DNA from: Paenibacillus sp. D2_2
GTDB lineage: Bacteria; Bacillota; Bacilli; Paenibacillales; Paenibacillaceae
DNA length: 64,000 nt
Reading direction: 5' to 3'
Assembly (NCBI RefSeq): GCF_031199965.1
Contig: NZ_CP133605.1
Location: 1,954,501-2,018,500 of the forward strand
Shown: positions 25,204 to 35,401 of the stretch, piece after piece
Numbering within the stretch: the stretch's first letter is position 1
How the letters are laid out: each line of letters begins with the position of its first letter
Notes under the pieces: generated by a model
Database searches by the model: none
What the model was told of the DNA's origin: nothing
The model's input: the letters and a program-made list of their open reading frames with translations, nothing else
Program-made: the position numbers and the translations under genes

Positions 25204-27057
25204 ATGCGTATGAATCTGCGAATTAAATTGTTTACCGCATTTCTGGGATTGGTTATCATCCCTCTATTTATCCTTGGCATTATTACTTTTCTCGTAACCT
25301 TTAATTCGATCGAGACGAAGTATAGTCAGCAGTCCGAATATTCACTGAAATCGATCGGTTACAGCATCAAAAATGTATTCTATGAGATAGATAATGTAAC
25401 GGATAATGGGATCGCCAAAGGGGTGTTTCAGCAGGCGCTAATCGCCAAGGACCCGAACTCGCAGGATTTGACAGCATCGAGCCAGCAGCTTGAGCTTAAT
25501 GCCAACCAGAAGAACTTCCGGTCACTGCTATACAATCATCCAGCAATCGACTATGCGTTCTTGTACAATGTACACGGGCGTGAAGGATCGAATGTGATAA
25601 CGCTTTTTAATAAAGAAAATTTTCAGACTTTACCCTATGAACAGTTCAAGGAGCATCCTTTATACAATGAGGTTGTATCGCTTAGAGGCGTGCCGTTGTG
25701 GATTGCTCCTCATGAATATCCGGAATTAACAGGTTCGGACAATGTATTCACGCAGATCCGCTTAATTAAAGACTTGAACAATTTGCGCAGCGTTGGTATC
25801 TTGGTCGTTCAGATTAAGAACTGGGAGTTTGAGAAAATATTCCAGAACTTAAGATTGGGCACCAGTATGAAGGATACTCGCTTTATGCTGATTAATAACA
25901 AGGGACAGGTGCTGTACGATTTTCAATCCGAGCTGGTTGGACAATCATTGGAACCGAGCATTATGGAGCAAGTTGATATTAATAAGAATTATCAAAGCTT
26001 TAAAGCCAAGTTTGATGGTGATCAGAGCGTAATTTCAGTTTATGATCTGAAGGAATATTCTTGGAAACTCGTATCCATAACATCCTGGAGCTATTTATCT
26101 CGAGAGGTTTCGACGTTCGCCAAGTGGTTTACCGCTATTTTTTTTGTATGTGTGTTAACCGCTCTGTTATTCAATCTCCTGTTCATGAATCGAATTACAG
26201 GCACGATTGGAGTAATCGTCAGGTTCATGCGTAAGGTTGAGGACGGGGACCTGAACGCACGCGTGGATGAAAAAGGCGATGATGAACTATTGCTGCTCCA
26301 GCAAGGCTTTAACAATCAGATGGTCAAGATTAATGAATTGTTCGAGCAGGTCAAGAAAGAGCAGTTCCAGAAGGCTAATGCGGAGCTGAGAGTGCTGCAG
26401 GCTCAGATCAAGCCGCATTTTCTGTTCAACACGCTGGAATCGATTAATGTTCTGGCTGTTCAGAACGAAGGTCGCAAGGTCAGCGAGATGGTGCTGCGGT
26501 TAGCTAACATCCTTCGGATCAGTATTCAGGATAAGGAGGAGATCAGTCTAAGCCTGGAAATCGAGCATTTGAGAAGTTATTTAGAGATTCAGAAGTTCAG
26601 ATTCGATGATCTGTTCGATTATGAGATCGATATTCCGGATGAGATGCTGGGTTGTCAGCTACTGAAGCTTACGCTTCAGCCACTTGTAGAGAATAGCATT
26701 CAGCACGGTTTTGAAGGAATTGAATATCAAGGAATGATCAAAGTGATCGGGCGGATGGAGGCGGATCGGATCACGCTTCGGGTTGAAGATAATGGAATTG
26801 GGTTAACGAACGAAGCGTTGTCGAAGATTCAATATATGGATTGGGACGATCCTGCCTATCATGAATCCACTTCATATCCGAATCATGAGAGAAGAGGCTT
26901 GGGGCTGAGAAGTGTGTATGATCGTCTCCGGCTTAAATATGGGGTAAGATACGGCTTGTTTATCTGTTCGCGGCCTGGATACGGTACGGTAATTCAATGT
27001 GTGATTCCTAAATATGAATTGGGTGATAAAAATGAGACTGAAGGCGTTATTGGTTGA
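25204..27057 (+). CDS. YesM-type sensor histidine kinase
   Basis: Membrane sensor of 617 residues: first transmembrane helix at about 8-30, a large extracellular Cache-like domain, a second helix at about 305-325, then HAMP (RFMRKVEDGDLNARVDEKGDDE), the His-kinase dimerisation motif AQIKPHFLFNTLESIN with the phospho-accepting His, and a HATPase domain (LQPLVENSIQHGFEG, DNGIGL, RRGLGLRSVYDRL). This is the YesM class that controls sugar uptake operons in Bacilli. Its end overlaps the response regulator start by 26 bases. Confidence 0.93.
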   Translation: MRMNLRIKLFTAFLGLVIIPLFILGIITFLVTFNSIETKYSQQSEYSLKSIGYSIKNVFYEIDNVTDNGIAKGVFQQALIAKDPNSQDLTASSQQLELNANQKNFRSLLYNHPAIDYAFLYNVHGREGSNVITLFNKENFQTLPYEQFKEHPLYNEVVSLRGVPLWIAPHEYPELTGSDNVFTQIRLIKDLNNLRSVGILVVQIKNWEFEKIFQNLRLGTSMKDTRFMLINNKGQVLYDFQSELVGQSLEPSIMEQVDINKNYQSFKAKFDGDQSVISVYDLKEYSWKLVSITSWSYLSREVSTFAKWFTAIFFVCVLTALLFNLLFMNRITGTIGVIVRFMRKVEDGDLNARVDEKGDDELLLLQQGFNNQMVKINELFEQVKKEQFQKANAELRVLQAQIKPHFLFNTLESINVLAVQNEGRKVSEMVLRLANILRISIQDKEEISLSLEIEHLRSYLEIQKFRFDDLFDYEIDIPDEMLGCQLLKLTLQPLVENSIQHGFEGIEYQGMIKVIGRMEADRITLRVEDNGIGLTNEALSKIQYMDWDDPAYHESTSYPNHERRGLGLRSVYDRLRLKYGVRYGLFICSRPGYGTVIQCVIPKYELGDKNETEGVIG

Positions 27058-28645
27058 TGATGAGGTTCATATCCTGAACAATTTATCGAAAGTGCTGCCT
27101 TGGGAGGATCTGGGCTTTGAGATTGTCGGCTTGGCTAAGAACGGTGTGGACGCTTTGGAGGTGGCCACCCTTCATCATCCTGATTTAATTTTATGCGATA
27201 TCCGTATGCCGGTTATGGATGGTTTGACATTGATCCAGAAGGTTAGAGAACAGGGGTTAACCGGGGAAATCCTTCTTCTGACGGGCTATCAGGAATTCGA
27301 ATATGCACGTACTGCGATTCGCTATGGAGTTCGCGATTATATTTGCAAACCGATCAATTATTTCGAGCTGGAAGATATGGTAAGGAAGCTGGCGAAGCAG
27401 ATTATTGAGAAGAAGAAGCAGAAGAATAAGGAGCAGTTATTAAGCAGGGTGGAATCCCTGGCGAACGAGAATAATCTGCTACATTCCTTACTAGGACAAG
27501 AGACGGTCAAGGAAGATGAATTGTGGCTTGATGAGGATGGAGCAGACCATCAGAATGGATATGCTGTCTTATTGCTCGATATGGAAGGTTACGCGAACGA
27601 ATCTATTTCTTGGTCTTCACCTGAACGGAAGGCATGGAATCTGGAAATTAAGCTGAAATTGAAGGAGCTGTTCCTGCCACTGCTCAGAGATTATACGGTG
27701 CTGCAGGTACGTGAAGGGGAATGGTGCATCGTCTACGACATGGTCATTAATCAGACGTTGACGGAGGAAGCTCTGAGTTTGGTACATGAGAAATTGCTAG
27801 CGATGGTTACAGACAAGCATATGCTCATACGCATTTGCCTGGAGCAGGGACCTCTCTCATTGAGTGAGCTGTTCACCGTCTACCAGCGCATGCATCAGAT
27901 ACTTATTCTGGACCCACCACAGGGATGGTTCACCGATATTCAGAATGTGAGAGCCGATCTGTTCGAGCCTGTACCTGGCGATGAACTCAGCGTGGTAGAT
28001 GCCCAATGGCACTGGGTCGAGCAATTCGGAAGCGGCCTGCGAAATGGCAATTATGAAGCAATGACACAGATAATCAGCGATCTGAAAGCTTATGTAGGCC
28101 GTCTGAACGAGACTTCGGTCGGTAGGGCTGAGAAATTACTGTATTATTTGCTTATTCATCTACTTCGTGAAATGCGTGAGATACAGATGCTTCCTGGGGA
28201 ACAAGAGGAGGCCGTATGGTTGAGATTACAGGAGTCGCTCAGTGTGAAGGAATTGTTATCGCTGATCGTCTCAATGATCGAGCGATTTAAGGATTCTCTC
28301 TCAACCAAGAAATCATCGGAGGTACTGATGATGTCGGCACAGAACTTTATTCAGCAGAATCTGGGATCTGACTTCGGCATCGAAGAGATTTCCGACTTTC
28401 TTGGTATTAGCTGCAGTTACTTCTGCTTGCTGTTCAAAAATCATTTCGGGGAAACTTTTGTGGAATATTTGACGAGACAACGGATTGAGACGGCGAAGCA
28501 TATGTTAAGCCGCAGTGAGAAATCGATCACACAGATTGGTGCTGAAGTAGGCTATCAGGAACGTCGTTACTTTACGAAAGTGTTCCAAAAATATACCGGT
28601 ATGACCCCTTCGGAATATCGCTTGAAGGACTCGCCGGCATCTTAA
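27032..28645 (+). CDS. YesN-type response regulator, AraC output domain
   Basis: Response regulator of 537 residues. The receiver starts RLKALLVDDEVHILNNL and carries the phosphorylation Asp in PDLILCDIRMPVMDG (about residue 54); Lys of the switch is in YICKPINYFELE. A long middle region of unknown role follows, then an AraC-type double helix-turn-helix (about 440-535, ending EVGYQERRYFTKVFQKYTGMTPSEYR). The ATG at 27032 is taken because the receiver domain begins there. Expected to activate the transporter operon on sensing the cognate sugar. Confidence 0.93.
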   Translation: MRLKALLVDDEVHILNNLSKVLPWEDLGFEIVGLAKNGVDALEVATLHHPDLILCDIRMPVMDGLTLIQKVREQGLTGEILLLTGYQEFEYARTAIRYGVRDYICKPINYFELEDMVRKLAKQIIEKKKQKNKEQLLSRVESLANENNLLHSLLGQETVKEDELWLDEDGADHQNGYAVLLLDMEGYANESISWSSPERKAWNLEIKLKLKELFLPLLRDYTVLQVREGEWCIVYDMVINQTLTEEALSLVHEKLLAMVTDKHMLIRICLEQGPLSLSELFTVYQRMHQILILDPPQGWFTDIQNVRADLFEPVPGDELSVVDAQWHWVEQFGSGLRNGNYEAMTQIISDLKAYVGRLNETSVGRAEKLLYYLLIHLLREMREIQMLPGEQEEAVWLRLQESLSVKELLSLIVSMIERFKDSLSTKKSSEVLMMSAQNFIQQNLGSDFGIEEISDFLGISCSYFCLLFKNHFGETFVEYLTRQRIETAKHMLSRSEKSITQIGAEVGYQERRYFTKVFQKYTGMTPSEYRLKDSPAS

Positions 28646-28651
28646 AAGTAT

Positions 28652-28789
28652 GGGTTCAAAAAGAGAGGATCTTAGCATCTAAACTTTTTGAACCTATATA
28701 TCTAAAACTGCGTGTTTAAAAAGTCAGACTTCATAAGAAAACCAATCGAGGCCACTTCATGGATGAGTACCGGGGGACTTTTTAAATAA
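28652..28789 (+). repeat. Two short TTCAAAAAG-family palindromes in tandem
   Basis: The first (28653-28694) has perfect 11-base arms GGTTCAAAAAG/CTTTTTGAACC and could also terminate the regulator transcript. The second (28714-28788) has GTTTAAAAAGTC near one end and GACTTTTTAAAT at the other, with an unrelated interior. Both share ends, but not the core, with the larger copies. Confidence 0.6.
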
Positions 28790-28812
28790 CATCTAAAATG
28801 GGAAGGTGAATA

Positions 28813-30428
28813 ATGTTGGATTTGACTCAGTGGACTTTGGAGCAGAAGATTGGCCAATTGTTTATTTGTGGGTTTCATAGCTTGACGCCTGATGAGCAAA
28901 TAACTACATTGACGGGAAAATACCATGTCGGCGGTGTCTGCTATTTCCGCCGCAATGTTGAAACGGTTCAGCAGCTTGCATCGCTGTCGCACAATCTACA
29001 GAAGCTTCCACGCAGCCATTCCGATATTCCGCTCATTATATCGATCGATCAGGAGGGCGGTATGGTCGCCCGCCTTGATCATGACGGAATCAGTCGTATT
29101 CCTGGGAATATGACACTTGGAGCCGTAGATGACCTGCAATTGACCTATGATGTAGCCAAACTGGCTGCGGAGGAGATGTTGGCGCTCGGCATCAACATGA
29201 ACTTTGCACCATGTATCGATGTGAATAACAATCCAGCTAACCCAGTCATCGGGGTCAGATCCTTTGGCGAAGACCCTGCGAAGGTAGCTGAGCAGGGCGT
29301 GGCAGCCACTCGTGGTTATCAAGAGCAGGGCGTTATTGCGGCGATCAAGCATTTCCCAGGGCATGGAGATACGGCTGTCGATTCACATCTTGGCTTAGCT
29401 ATCGTACCTCACGACAAAGAACGATTGTATCAAGTCGAATTGCTTCCGTTCCGCAAGGCGATTGAAGCTGGTGCCGATGCAGTTATGACGGCACATGTCA
29501 TCTTCCCGGCATTTGAGACGGAGGAGATTCCGGCCACCTTATCGCATCGTGTGCTGACAGAGCTTTTGCGCGAAGAGATGGGCTTTGAAGGTGTAATCGT
29601 AACGGATTGCCTTGAGATGCATGCCATTTCCAAGAGCTTTGGCATTGCTGAAGGAGCAGTACGGGCGATCGAAGCCGGCGCTGACCTTGTTCTGGTGAGT
29701 CACACACTGAGTGACCAGATCGCCGCTATCGAAGCTGTACGGGAAGCGGTGGTAAGCGGCCGAATTAGCGAGGACAGAATTAATCAATCGCTACAGAGGA
29801 TATTGGAATTGAAGGCGCAGCGGATCTCATCTTCCTTGGAGGTTGACTATGTGAGCGTACCTATGCCACTTACACCACAAGCGGTTAGCGAGGCCTTACT
29901 ACGGGATGTTGCCGAGCGCAGCGTTACGCTAGTATGTGATTCTGGTAATCTACCTCTAAGGAAGCAGGAACCGCTGCTTGTGATCTGGCCGGAGCTAAGG
30001 CATCGCACTGAAGTTGATGAGCCTTCAGTACATCAATATACCCTGCTCAATGCATTGCAGCCTTATAGCGATAATGTCAGCTTAGCGGTGATTGGAACAC
30101 GCCCGGATGAAGAGGAAATCCTAGAGGTACTAAAGCGCAGCACTGATTATGAGCAGATCGTGGTGGTTACTTATACGGCGGAAGGAGAAATTCCAGAGGG
30201 GCAGAGCCATTTGGTGAATGCGCTGATTCGGATGCATGGCGCAAATGTCGTCGTCATATCGACCCGAAATCCGTATGATATCAAGTCTTTCAAGGATGTT
30301 GGCACGTATATATGCTTATACGAGAATCGTCAGTCTCTCTCGATGCCGTAGCCAAGGTATTAATGGGTGAGCTTACGCCGAATGGAAAGCTTCCGGTTAG
30401 CCTGAAGCTAGAGGAAATCACTAACTAA
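28813..30428 (+). CDS. nagZ: Beta-N-acetylglucosaminidase, GH3 (NagZ-like), frameshifted near the end
   Basis: Glycoside hydrolase family 3 enzyme that removes N-acetylglucosamine from muropeptides or chito-oligosaccharides. The NagZ signature KHFPGHGDTAVDSH (His/Asp catalytic loop) and the nucleophile Asp in VIVTDCLEMHAI are present; ISIDQEGGMVARL is also typical. There is no signal peptide, so it acts in the cytoplasm. A frame break in TCTCTCTC (30334-30341) gives a stop at 30351; adding one base continues DAVAKVLMGELTPNGKLPVSLKL to a stop at 30426-30428, the usual GH3 C-terminal ending. Start ATG follows GGAAGGTG. Confidence 0.88.
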
Positions 30429-30441
30429 ATTATAATAGAGT

Positions 30442-30481
30442 ATAGGCTTGGCAGAGATCATTCTTTGCCGGCCTATTTTTG
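30442..30481 (+). terminator. Terminator of nagZ
   Basis: ATAGGCTTGGCA pairs with TGCCGGCCTAT, followed by TTTTTG. Confidence 0.75.
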
Positions 30482-30692
30482 ATTGACGCAGAAGAGTTTG
30501 CATTTGGCGACACACAGATATCACCTAAATATATCAGCATCAGGAAATTAAAGCTGGAAAATTACTGGAATGTCAGATACAATAATTTCGTTGCTGTTTT
30601 TATTTTTTAGACAAGAAGCAACTTTTTTCGTTTACATGCGTTTAACATAATGTGATTGTCTAGAGACAAAATGGGAGTAGAAGGAGCTAGAA

Positions 30693-32960
30693 ATGAATCT
30701 TAAAAGACTAATTATCACTACGATTATTATTGCATCGCAATTAGCGATGGTTCTTCCTGTAAGTGCTGCGGAAGCGGGGAAGCAAGATACAGTTAGCGCC
30801 ATTGAGCAGCAAACTGCTGTTACATCGAATAATTTGGGAGCTAACAGTGCTACCGCTCAGAATAACAATGTGACTAATCCTGAGCAAGAAGGCCAAGTGA
30901 ATAACGATCAGGACACGTCTCTGACAGGTGAGGACGGCAAGACAGAGGAGACTGGCAACAGCACAGAGGAAGGCCAAACAGAGCAACCAACGGGTACTGA
31001 GGATGGCAGTGATGTTAATGGATCGAATCCATCAACGACTGACCCAACTACGACACCGGACAGCAATGTAAATGCAACCGGCGCTGGCGCTGGTCAACTT
31101 ATTCTGATGATGAACAGTAACAAGATGTATCAAGGCGGCAAAGAATACATAGCCGGATATCCGATGGAAGTGAAGAATGGTGTTTCTTACGTTTCTATCC
31201 GTGCCATCGTAGAGCGTGCCGGTTTGCAGCTTTCTTTTGATAATAAGACCAAAGAAACGATTATTTCGCGAGGCAATGATGAGCTTCGTTTCAAGCTGAA
31301 CACAGCAAATTACCGTGTGAACGGTGTCGTTACGCCGATGAAGGGCACGTCTTATTCTGCGAAGAATAATTTCATGGTGCCATTGACGGCCATTACGAAG
31401 GCACTTGGTATTCCATATTCAGTTGATAATGTCGGTAAGCGAGTTATTCTGAATCTATCGACGAAGCCAGTAGCTTCCTTCTCGATTGGCAATAAGGAAG
31501 TAATCGCCGGTGAGACTGACGTTCAATATTTGACCAATTCCTATTCTCCGAGCGGGCTTGATATTGTGAACGAGGAGTGGACCGGACGTCAAGATATGTT
31601 CACGGACCCAGGGACTTACACGGTGACCTATCGTGTTCAGGATTCCAACGGGCAGTGGAGCGAACCGTTTTCCTTGAAGATTAATGTTGGTAAGCCGCAT
31701 ACACCACCTCTCGCCAATTTCATGACCGACAAAGATACGTATAAGATGGGCGAAATGATCACTTATACGGATCTTAGTACAGATGAAGTAGGCATCAAGG
31801 AGCGGGTATGGGAGAACAATGAGCGTGCCTTCTTTACGCCAGGAAAGATGACGATCCGTCTGAAGGTAGTCAACCAATTCGGCTTGACTTCAACGGTGGA
31901 GCGTACGATCACGATTACGAACGAGTTGTTGTATAGCCGCGACGATTTCAATAAATTATTTACACCTGTTGGTGAGAAATACGCATTTGATGGCACGTCT
32001 GTACCATCCTGGGAGAGAGTGAACTACTCGATTTCTTCCGATCCTGTAACTTTAATTCGTAGTAATAGTCCAGAGACGGTATATTCCGAAGGTAGAGTAT
32101 ATAGGGAAACGGCAAGCGGAGCGATTCGTTTCATGGTTCACCATGTGAATTCCACAGGCAAGAACATGAAGATGTATGTCGTCGCAACGAATAAGAATGA
32201 TACGACGACTCGTCTGACACAGACCAGCCTCGGTTTTGCCGGACCTACACCTATTGCAACCGCTGCAGGTAAGAGTTCGGTTGAACGTTATTATAAATCT
32301 TTGCAAAGCGGGTCTCAGTATAAAGATGTATGGATTGCACCAGGTGACAGCAAGATTATTATGACTGAGCTTAATGCTACAACGATGAAGCAAGGGGACG
32401 TAATATCTCTGTTTGCTGATATGTACAGCGATCAAGCATTGGAATTTAATGTGATCATGATTGATCCTAATAAAGATCCGCTCACTCTAGCACAGTCATT
32501 GTCACTTCCTAACTTGGAGCAAGATGTTCACAATCGTGGAACTTACGAGGATTCAACTCGGTATTTACAATATAATGAACTCATTGGAACTACTAAGCAA
32601 AGACTGCTTATCGGAGATAATTCAAATGATCCGTTCCAAGTCGGACATGATGGTATAACGAATGATTATAAACTGAATGCTGGGAACTTTGGAGTACTAT
32701 ACAAGATTAAACTGTACCGTGTTGCTCCGAATACGTTGATCACTTTTAACCCTCGTGGCGGAAGATATTCCGGTTCGATTATGGTGAACGGTGATATCGT
32801 ACAATTGTCTACAGGTAGTTCGCTTAGCGCACCGAATGATGCGAACGTACTGTTCCGCACAGGCGATCGCGAGCAGACAGTAGAATTTGTATTCACAGCT
32901 GCACCGGGCAGTAACTTGTCCGTCAACCTGCTGTTCCAGCCGTTGCCAGAGAAAAAATAA
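30693..32960 (+). CDS. Secreted stalk-domain protein with PKD-like repeats
   Basis: Exported protein of 755 residues with a signal peptide (about 1-25, ...ASQLAMVLPVSAAEA). A low-complexity Gln/Asn/Thr/Glu-rich linker (about 30-130) is followed by a copper-amine-oxidase N-like stalk domain (about 135-255, GYPMEVKNGVSYVSIRAIVE and NNFMVPLTAITKALGIP). Two PKD/Ig-like modules follow (about 256-335 VASFSIGNKEV...YTVTYRVQDSNGQWSEP; about 338-410 PPLANFMTDKDTYKMGE). The last 340 residues form a region I do not recognise. Stalk domains are common on Paenibacillus envelope proteins. No catalytic residues are evident; a wall-associated or adhesive role is inference. Confidence 0.8.
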   Translation: MNLKRLIITTIIIASQLAMVLPVSAAEAGKQDTVSAIEQQTAVTSNNLGANSATAQNNNVTNPEQEGQVNNDQDTSLTGEDGKTEETGNSTEEGQTEQPTGTEDGSDVNGSNPSTTDPTTTPDSNVNATGAGAGQLILMMNSNKMYQGGKEYIAGYPMEVKNGVSYVSIRAIVERAGLQLSFDNKTKETIISRGNDELRFKLNTANYRVNGVVTPMKGTSYSAKNNFMVPLTAITKALGIPYSVDNVGKRVILNLSTKPVASFSIGNKEVIAGETDVQYLTNSYSPSGLDIVNEEWTGRQDMFTDPGTYTVTYRVQDSNGQWSEPFSLKINVGKPHTPPLANFMTDKDTYKMGEMITYTDLSTDEVGIKERVWENNERAFFTPGKMTIRLKVVNQFGLTSTVERTITITNELLYSRDDFNKLFTPVGEKYAFDGTSVPSWERVNYSISSDPVTLIRSNSPETVYSEGRVYRETASGAIRFMVHHVNSTGKNMKMYVVATNKNDTTTRLTQTSLGFAGPTPIATAAGKSSVERYYKSLQSGSQYKDVWIAPGDSKIIMTELNATTMKQGDVISLFADMYSDQALEFNVIMIDPNKDPLTLAQSLSLPNLEQDVHNRGTYEDSTRYLQYNELIGTTKQRLLIGDNSNDPFQVGHDGITNDYKLNAGNFGVLYKIKLYRVAPNTLITFNPRGGRYSGSIMVNGDIVQLSTGSSLSAPNDANVLFRTGDREQTVEFVFTAAPGSNLSVNLLFQPLPEKK

Positions 32961-32973
32961 ATTGTAGCTATTA

Positions 32974-33017
32974 AGGGGCTGTCCCAAGTCATCTATGATG
33001 AATTGGGACGCCTCTTT
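32974..33017 (+). terminator. Terminator of the stalk-domain gene
   Basis: GGGGCTGTCCCAA pairs with TTGGGACGCCTC, followed by TTTAT. Confidence 0.7.
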
Positions 33018-33099
33018 ATAGTTGATATTCTTACTGAATAATCATGCCCGAAATAGGAGTTCCTGAGAATATGCAGGTATATTATTACAGGGACTATGT

Positions 33100-33190
33100 A
33101 GTATACTAAAATTATAATCTAGCTGGTGTGAAGAACATGCCGCTTTAATATGAGCATCCGTTAACGGTTGCCATATTGGAGCGGCTTTTT
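33100..33190 (+). ncRNA. Putative short hairpin transcript or attenuator
   Basis: Candidate -10 elements TATACT (33102) or TATAAT (33113), then a hairpin GCCGCTTTAATATG...CATATTGGAGCGGC (33139-33185) with an inner CCGTTAACGG and a T run (33186-33190). The unit sits 70 bases before the next ORF, so it is either a small RNA of about 65-70 nt or an attenuator for that gene. The -35 is weak. Confidence 0.35.
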
Positions 33191-33257
33191 GTGTGCTGAT
33201 GATCTGTATAGCGATCACTAGATTAATGACATGTAAATGAAGAGGGAGAATTCACTC

Positions 33258-33908
33258 ATGAGCTTATTCATGCAAACGTATGAGGAATGGTTGCAAAGTA
33301 ATATTGAGAAAGAGAAAAATCCGAGAAGACGTGAATTCCTTGAGAAAGGACTGACTCACAGTACTCTTGAGTTCCTTCGATTATGTTGGTATCCAACGGT
33401 GGGGAATTTAGATCATCTATATCCTGAATGAGAAGTGAGGGATATGAATAATGCAGTACGTTATCTTGATCTGGCGTATATGCCGAAAGGTGCAAAAGGA
33501 TGTATTGAAATCCAAGATTACCGATCCCACGCTAGAGATATTGGCGTTACCCGATTCAAGGATTTATGTATGAAGCATTCGATGCTTGCTCTTGACGACT
33601 GGACAATACTCTCCATTGCATATCTTTCCATTGTGGAAGAACCCAAGGTTTGCAGACAACTCATACTGGCCTTTATTGGAAAATTTGTATCGACTTCATT
33701 TTCATCTGGCTTGGATTGGGCTGAGGCAGAAACGCTTCGATTCGCCCGCCGATTGCCACATTCTTTTTCAACGGCAGAACTGGCCGATCACCTTCGACTC
33801 TCTGACCGTCACACTAGACGCATCTTGCATGGATTAGTTGAACGTAATTTGATGATGGTAACCAATAGAAAACAGCGTTATCGGACCTATCAGCTTGTCT
33901 CAGAGTGA
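33258..33908 (+). pseudogene. DNA-binding regulator-like gene interrupted by an in-frame TGA
   Basis: Two ORF segments in the same frame, MSLFMQTYEEWLQSN...GNLDHLYPE and EVRDMNNAVRYLDLAYMPKG...YRTYQL, are separated only by TGA at 33429-33431. They read as one protein of about 216 residues in which TGA replaces a likely TGG (Trp) codon (YPE-W-EVRD). The N-terminal half contains AYMPKGAKGCIEIQDYRSHARD, a nuclease-like or invertase-regulator-like stretch; the C-terminal half has a winged-helix pattern (FSTAELADHLRLSDRHTRRILHGLVE). I recognise the overall type from Paenibacillus genomes but not its function. The second part alone lacks a convincing ribosome site, so a nonsense mutation or a base error is likely. 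Confidence 0.65.
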
Positions 33909-33946
33909 CTAGAGGCTAGTAGTCTGACAGAATGTTTGAAAACTCT

Positions 33947-34041
33947 AGCGGACATAGTGAACGTTGCGAACATCGTGAAAATAACGGACATAGCAGCCTC
34001 TTAGGATAGAACTTCTGAACATCATAAATTTTAACGGACAT
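33947..34041 (+). repeat. Imperfect repeats of AACGGACAT
   Basis: AGCGGACAT (33947), TAACGGACAT (33982) and TAACGGACAT (34032) recur at 35- and 50-base intervals. TGACCGTTAAAA and TGTCCGTTAC appear in the opposite sense beyond the insertion sequence (about 35478 and 35529). The IS seems to have entered an array of this repeat. Confidence 0.4.
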
Positions 34042-34158
34042 GGATGCATGTAAAAAGATAAAAAAGACCCTTTTAACATGGGTCACAGCGTTTAAGCGTT
34101 CGTAGCGGTTCAACCCCCTAAGTTTGGACACTTTCCACATCATGCTTAGGAAATCACA

Positions 34159-35087
34159 TCATAATGCAATATTCTTTGGGTTAATCAGGCCTGTGGTCAC
34201 TAAACGCAAATATTCCTTGGGCGACCAATCGTAAAGACTACCGTGGATGCGTTCTGTATTGTAGTAACGAATAAACCGGTCGACCTCTACAAAAGCCTCT
34301 TCGTAGGTTTCAAAGCAATTCCGCTGGTAACATTCTTGCTCTACAATACTGTGGTAAGACTCAATAAAAGCATTCTTGTTTGGCGTTTGGTTGGGGATCC
34401 TTTCGTGCTCTACGCCTACTTGCTCACAAAAGGCATGGAACGCTTTGCTAATGAATTGCGGCCCATTATCCGTTCGAATCACTAGCTTGTGCTCTTGTTC
34501 ATGGATTCTACGCTTAAACAGCGCTTTCTGGACTGTACGTAAAATGTCTCCTGTGCTACAAACCTTTCCGCGGTGATGAGCGACAATGCTCCGGTCAAAC
34601 ACGTCAATGATACTGGCCAGGTAAAAATGTCGGCGCTTGCCAGGCTGACGTAACCATACTTAATGTCCATTTGCCACAGCTGGTTTGGTCCATTCACAAT
34701 ACGGTTATTGGCAAGTTTTCTGGGTACGGGATTCCTCAACTCTCGTTGTGGATGGAGAATCCCCATTTCTTTACAGAGGCGGTAGGTCTTCTTTTTGTTA
34801 ATAATTAGCCTGTATTTTCGCCGTAACAACGTCGTTAGTTTCCGGTAGCCGAAGGCGGCGTTAGGGCCTTGAATCAAACGTCTGAGGCTCTCCTTAATGC
34901 GAGCATCTCCTACTTTCTTTCCATCTTTGTCATAGGAGAAGCCTGGTATAGGTCGACCGCTGCTAATAGGCTGCTGGCGCTCAGGATGCTTTAACCGATA
35001 GTAATAACTTGAACGCGGAACTCTACATAGAAGGAGAACCTTTTGAACAGGATACCCTTGCTGAATCCAGTGGATAGCTACTTCCAA
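34159..35087 (-). CDS. IS3-family transposase OrfB (DDE), frameshifted
   Basis: Integrase catalytic subunit. It starts at a TTG (LEVAIHWIQQGYPVQKVLLL) overlapping orfA and contains the HTH_21-like region GYRKLTTLLRRKYRL and the catalytic triad: Asp in WQMDIKYGYV, Asp in VIRTDNGPQF and Glu in NAFIESYHSIVEQE. The frame breaks near 34648; adding one base restores QPGKRRHFYLASIIDVFDR. In this copy the catalytic triad is split between frames, so the element is either inactive here or affected by the same base-calling errors as its neighbours. It would normally be made as an OrfAB fusion by -1 frameshifting. Confidence 0.85.
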
Positions 35088-35401
35088 TCGGGATACTTTT
35101 TTTTTACCAAGTCCCGCAGAATGCTGTTCTCAAGCTCTTTTTCTCCTAGCAGTTTCATAGCACCGTCGTATTTCTTCTGCAGTTCCTTGTAATTAGCTGC
35201 ATCCTGTTTCATTTTTTCCGCATCGTTTTGCTTCTTTGTCATAAGATCACCCACCTCATCCTGATACTGGCGAACCCATTGGCTTAACGTTCTAGGAGAC
35301 ATTCCATACTTCCGGGCTACCATCTCCGTTCGATACCCGGAAAGTACCTCTACCACAAGCTCCTTCTTCGTCTCATTGGGGCACCTAAATCGTCTTTTCA
35401 T
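35078..35401 (-). CDS. IS3-family OrfA, helix-turn-helix transposase subunit
   Basis: A 107-residue DNA-binding subunit: N-terminal HTH (CPNETKKELVVEVLSGYRTE...YGMSPRTLSQWVRQYQ, about 8-50) and a C-terminal leucine-zipper-like coiled coil (about 65-98, KELQKKYDGAMKLLGEKEL). It ends in DLVKKKYPDWK; the codons GTA AAA AAA AAG contain an A8G slippery run where ribosomes can slip back one base into orfB. Confidence 0.88.
   Translation of the reverse strand: MKRRFRCPNETKKELVVEVLSGYRTEMVARKYGMSPRTLSQWVRQYQDEVGDLMTKKQNDAEKMKQDAANYKELQKKYDGAMKLLGEKELENSILRDLVKKKYPDWK

Noticed and set aside
33429-33431. Selenocysteine (TGA) in the regulator
   Set aside because: No SECIS-like hairpin or Sec-family context; Trp is the natural residue here.
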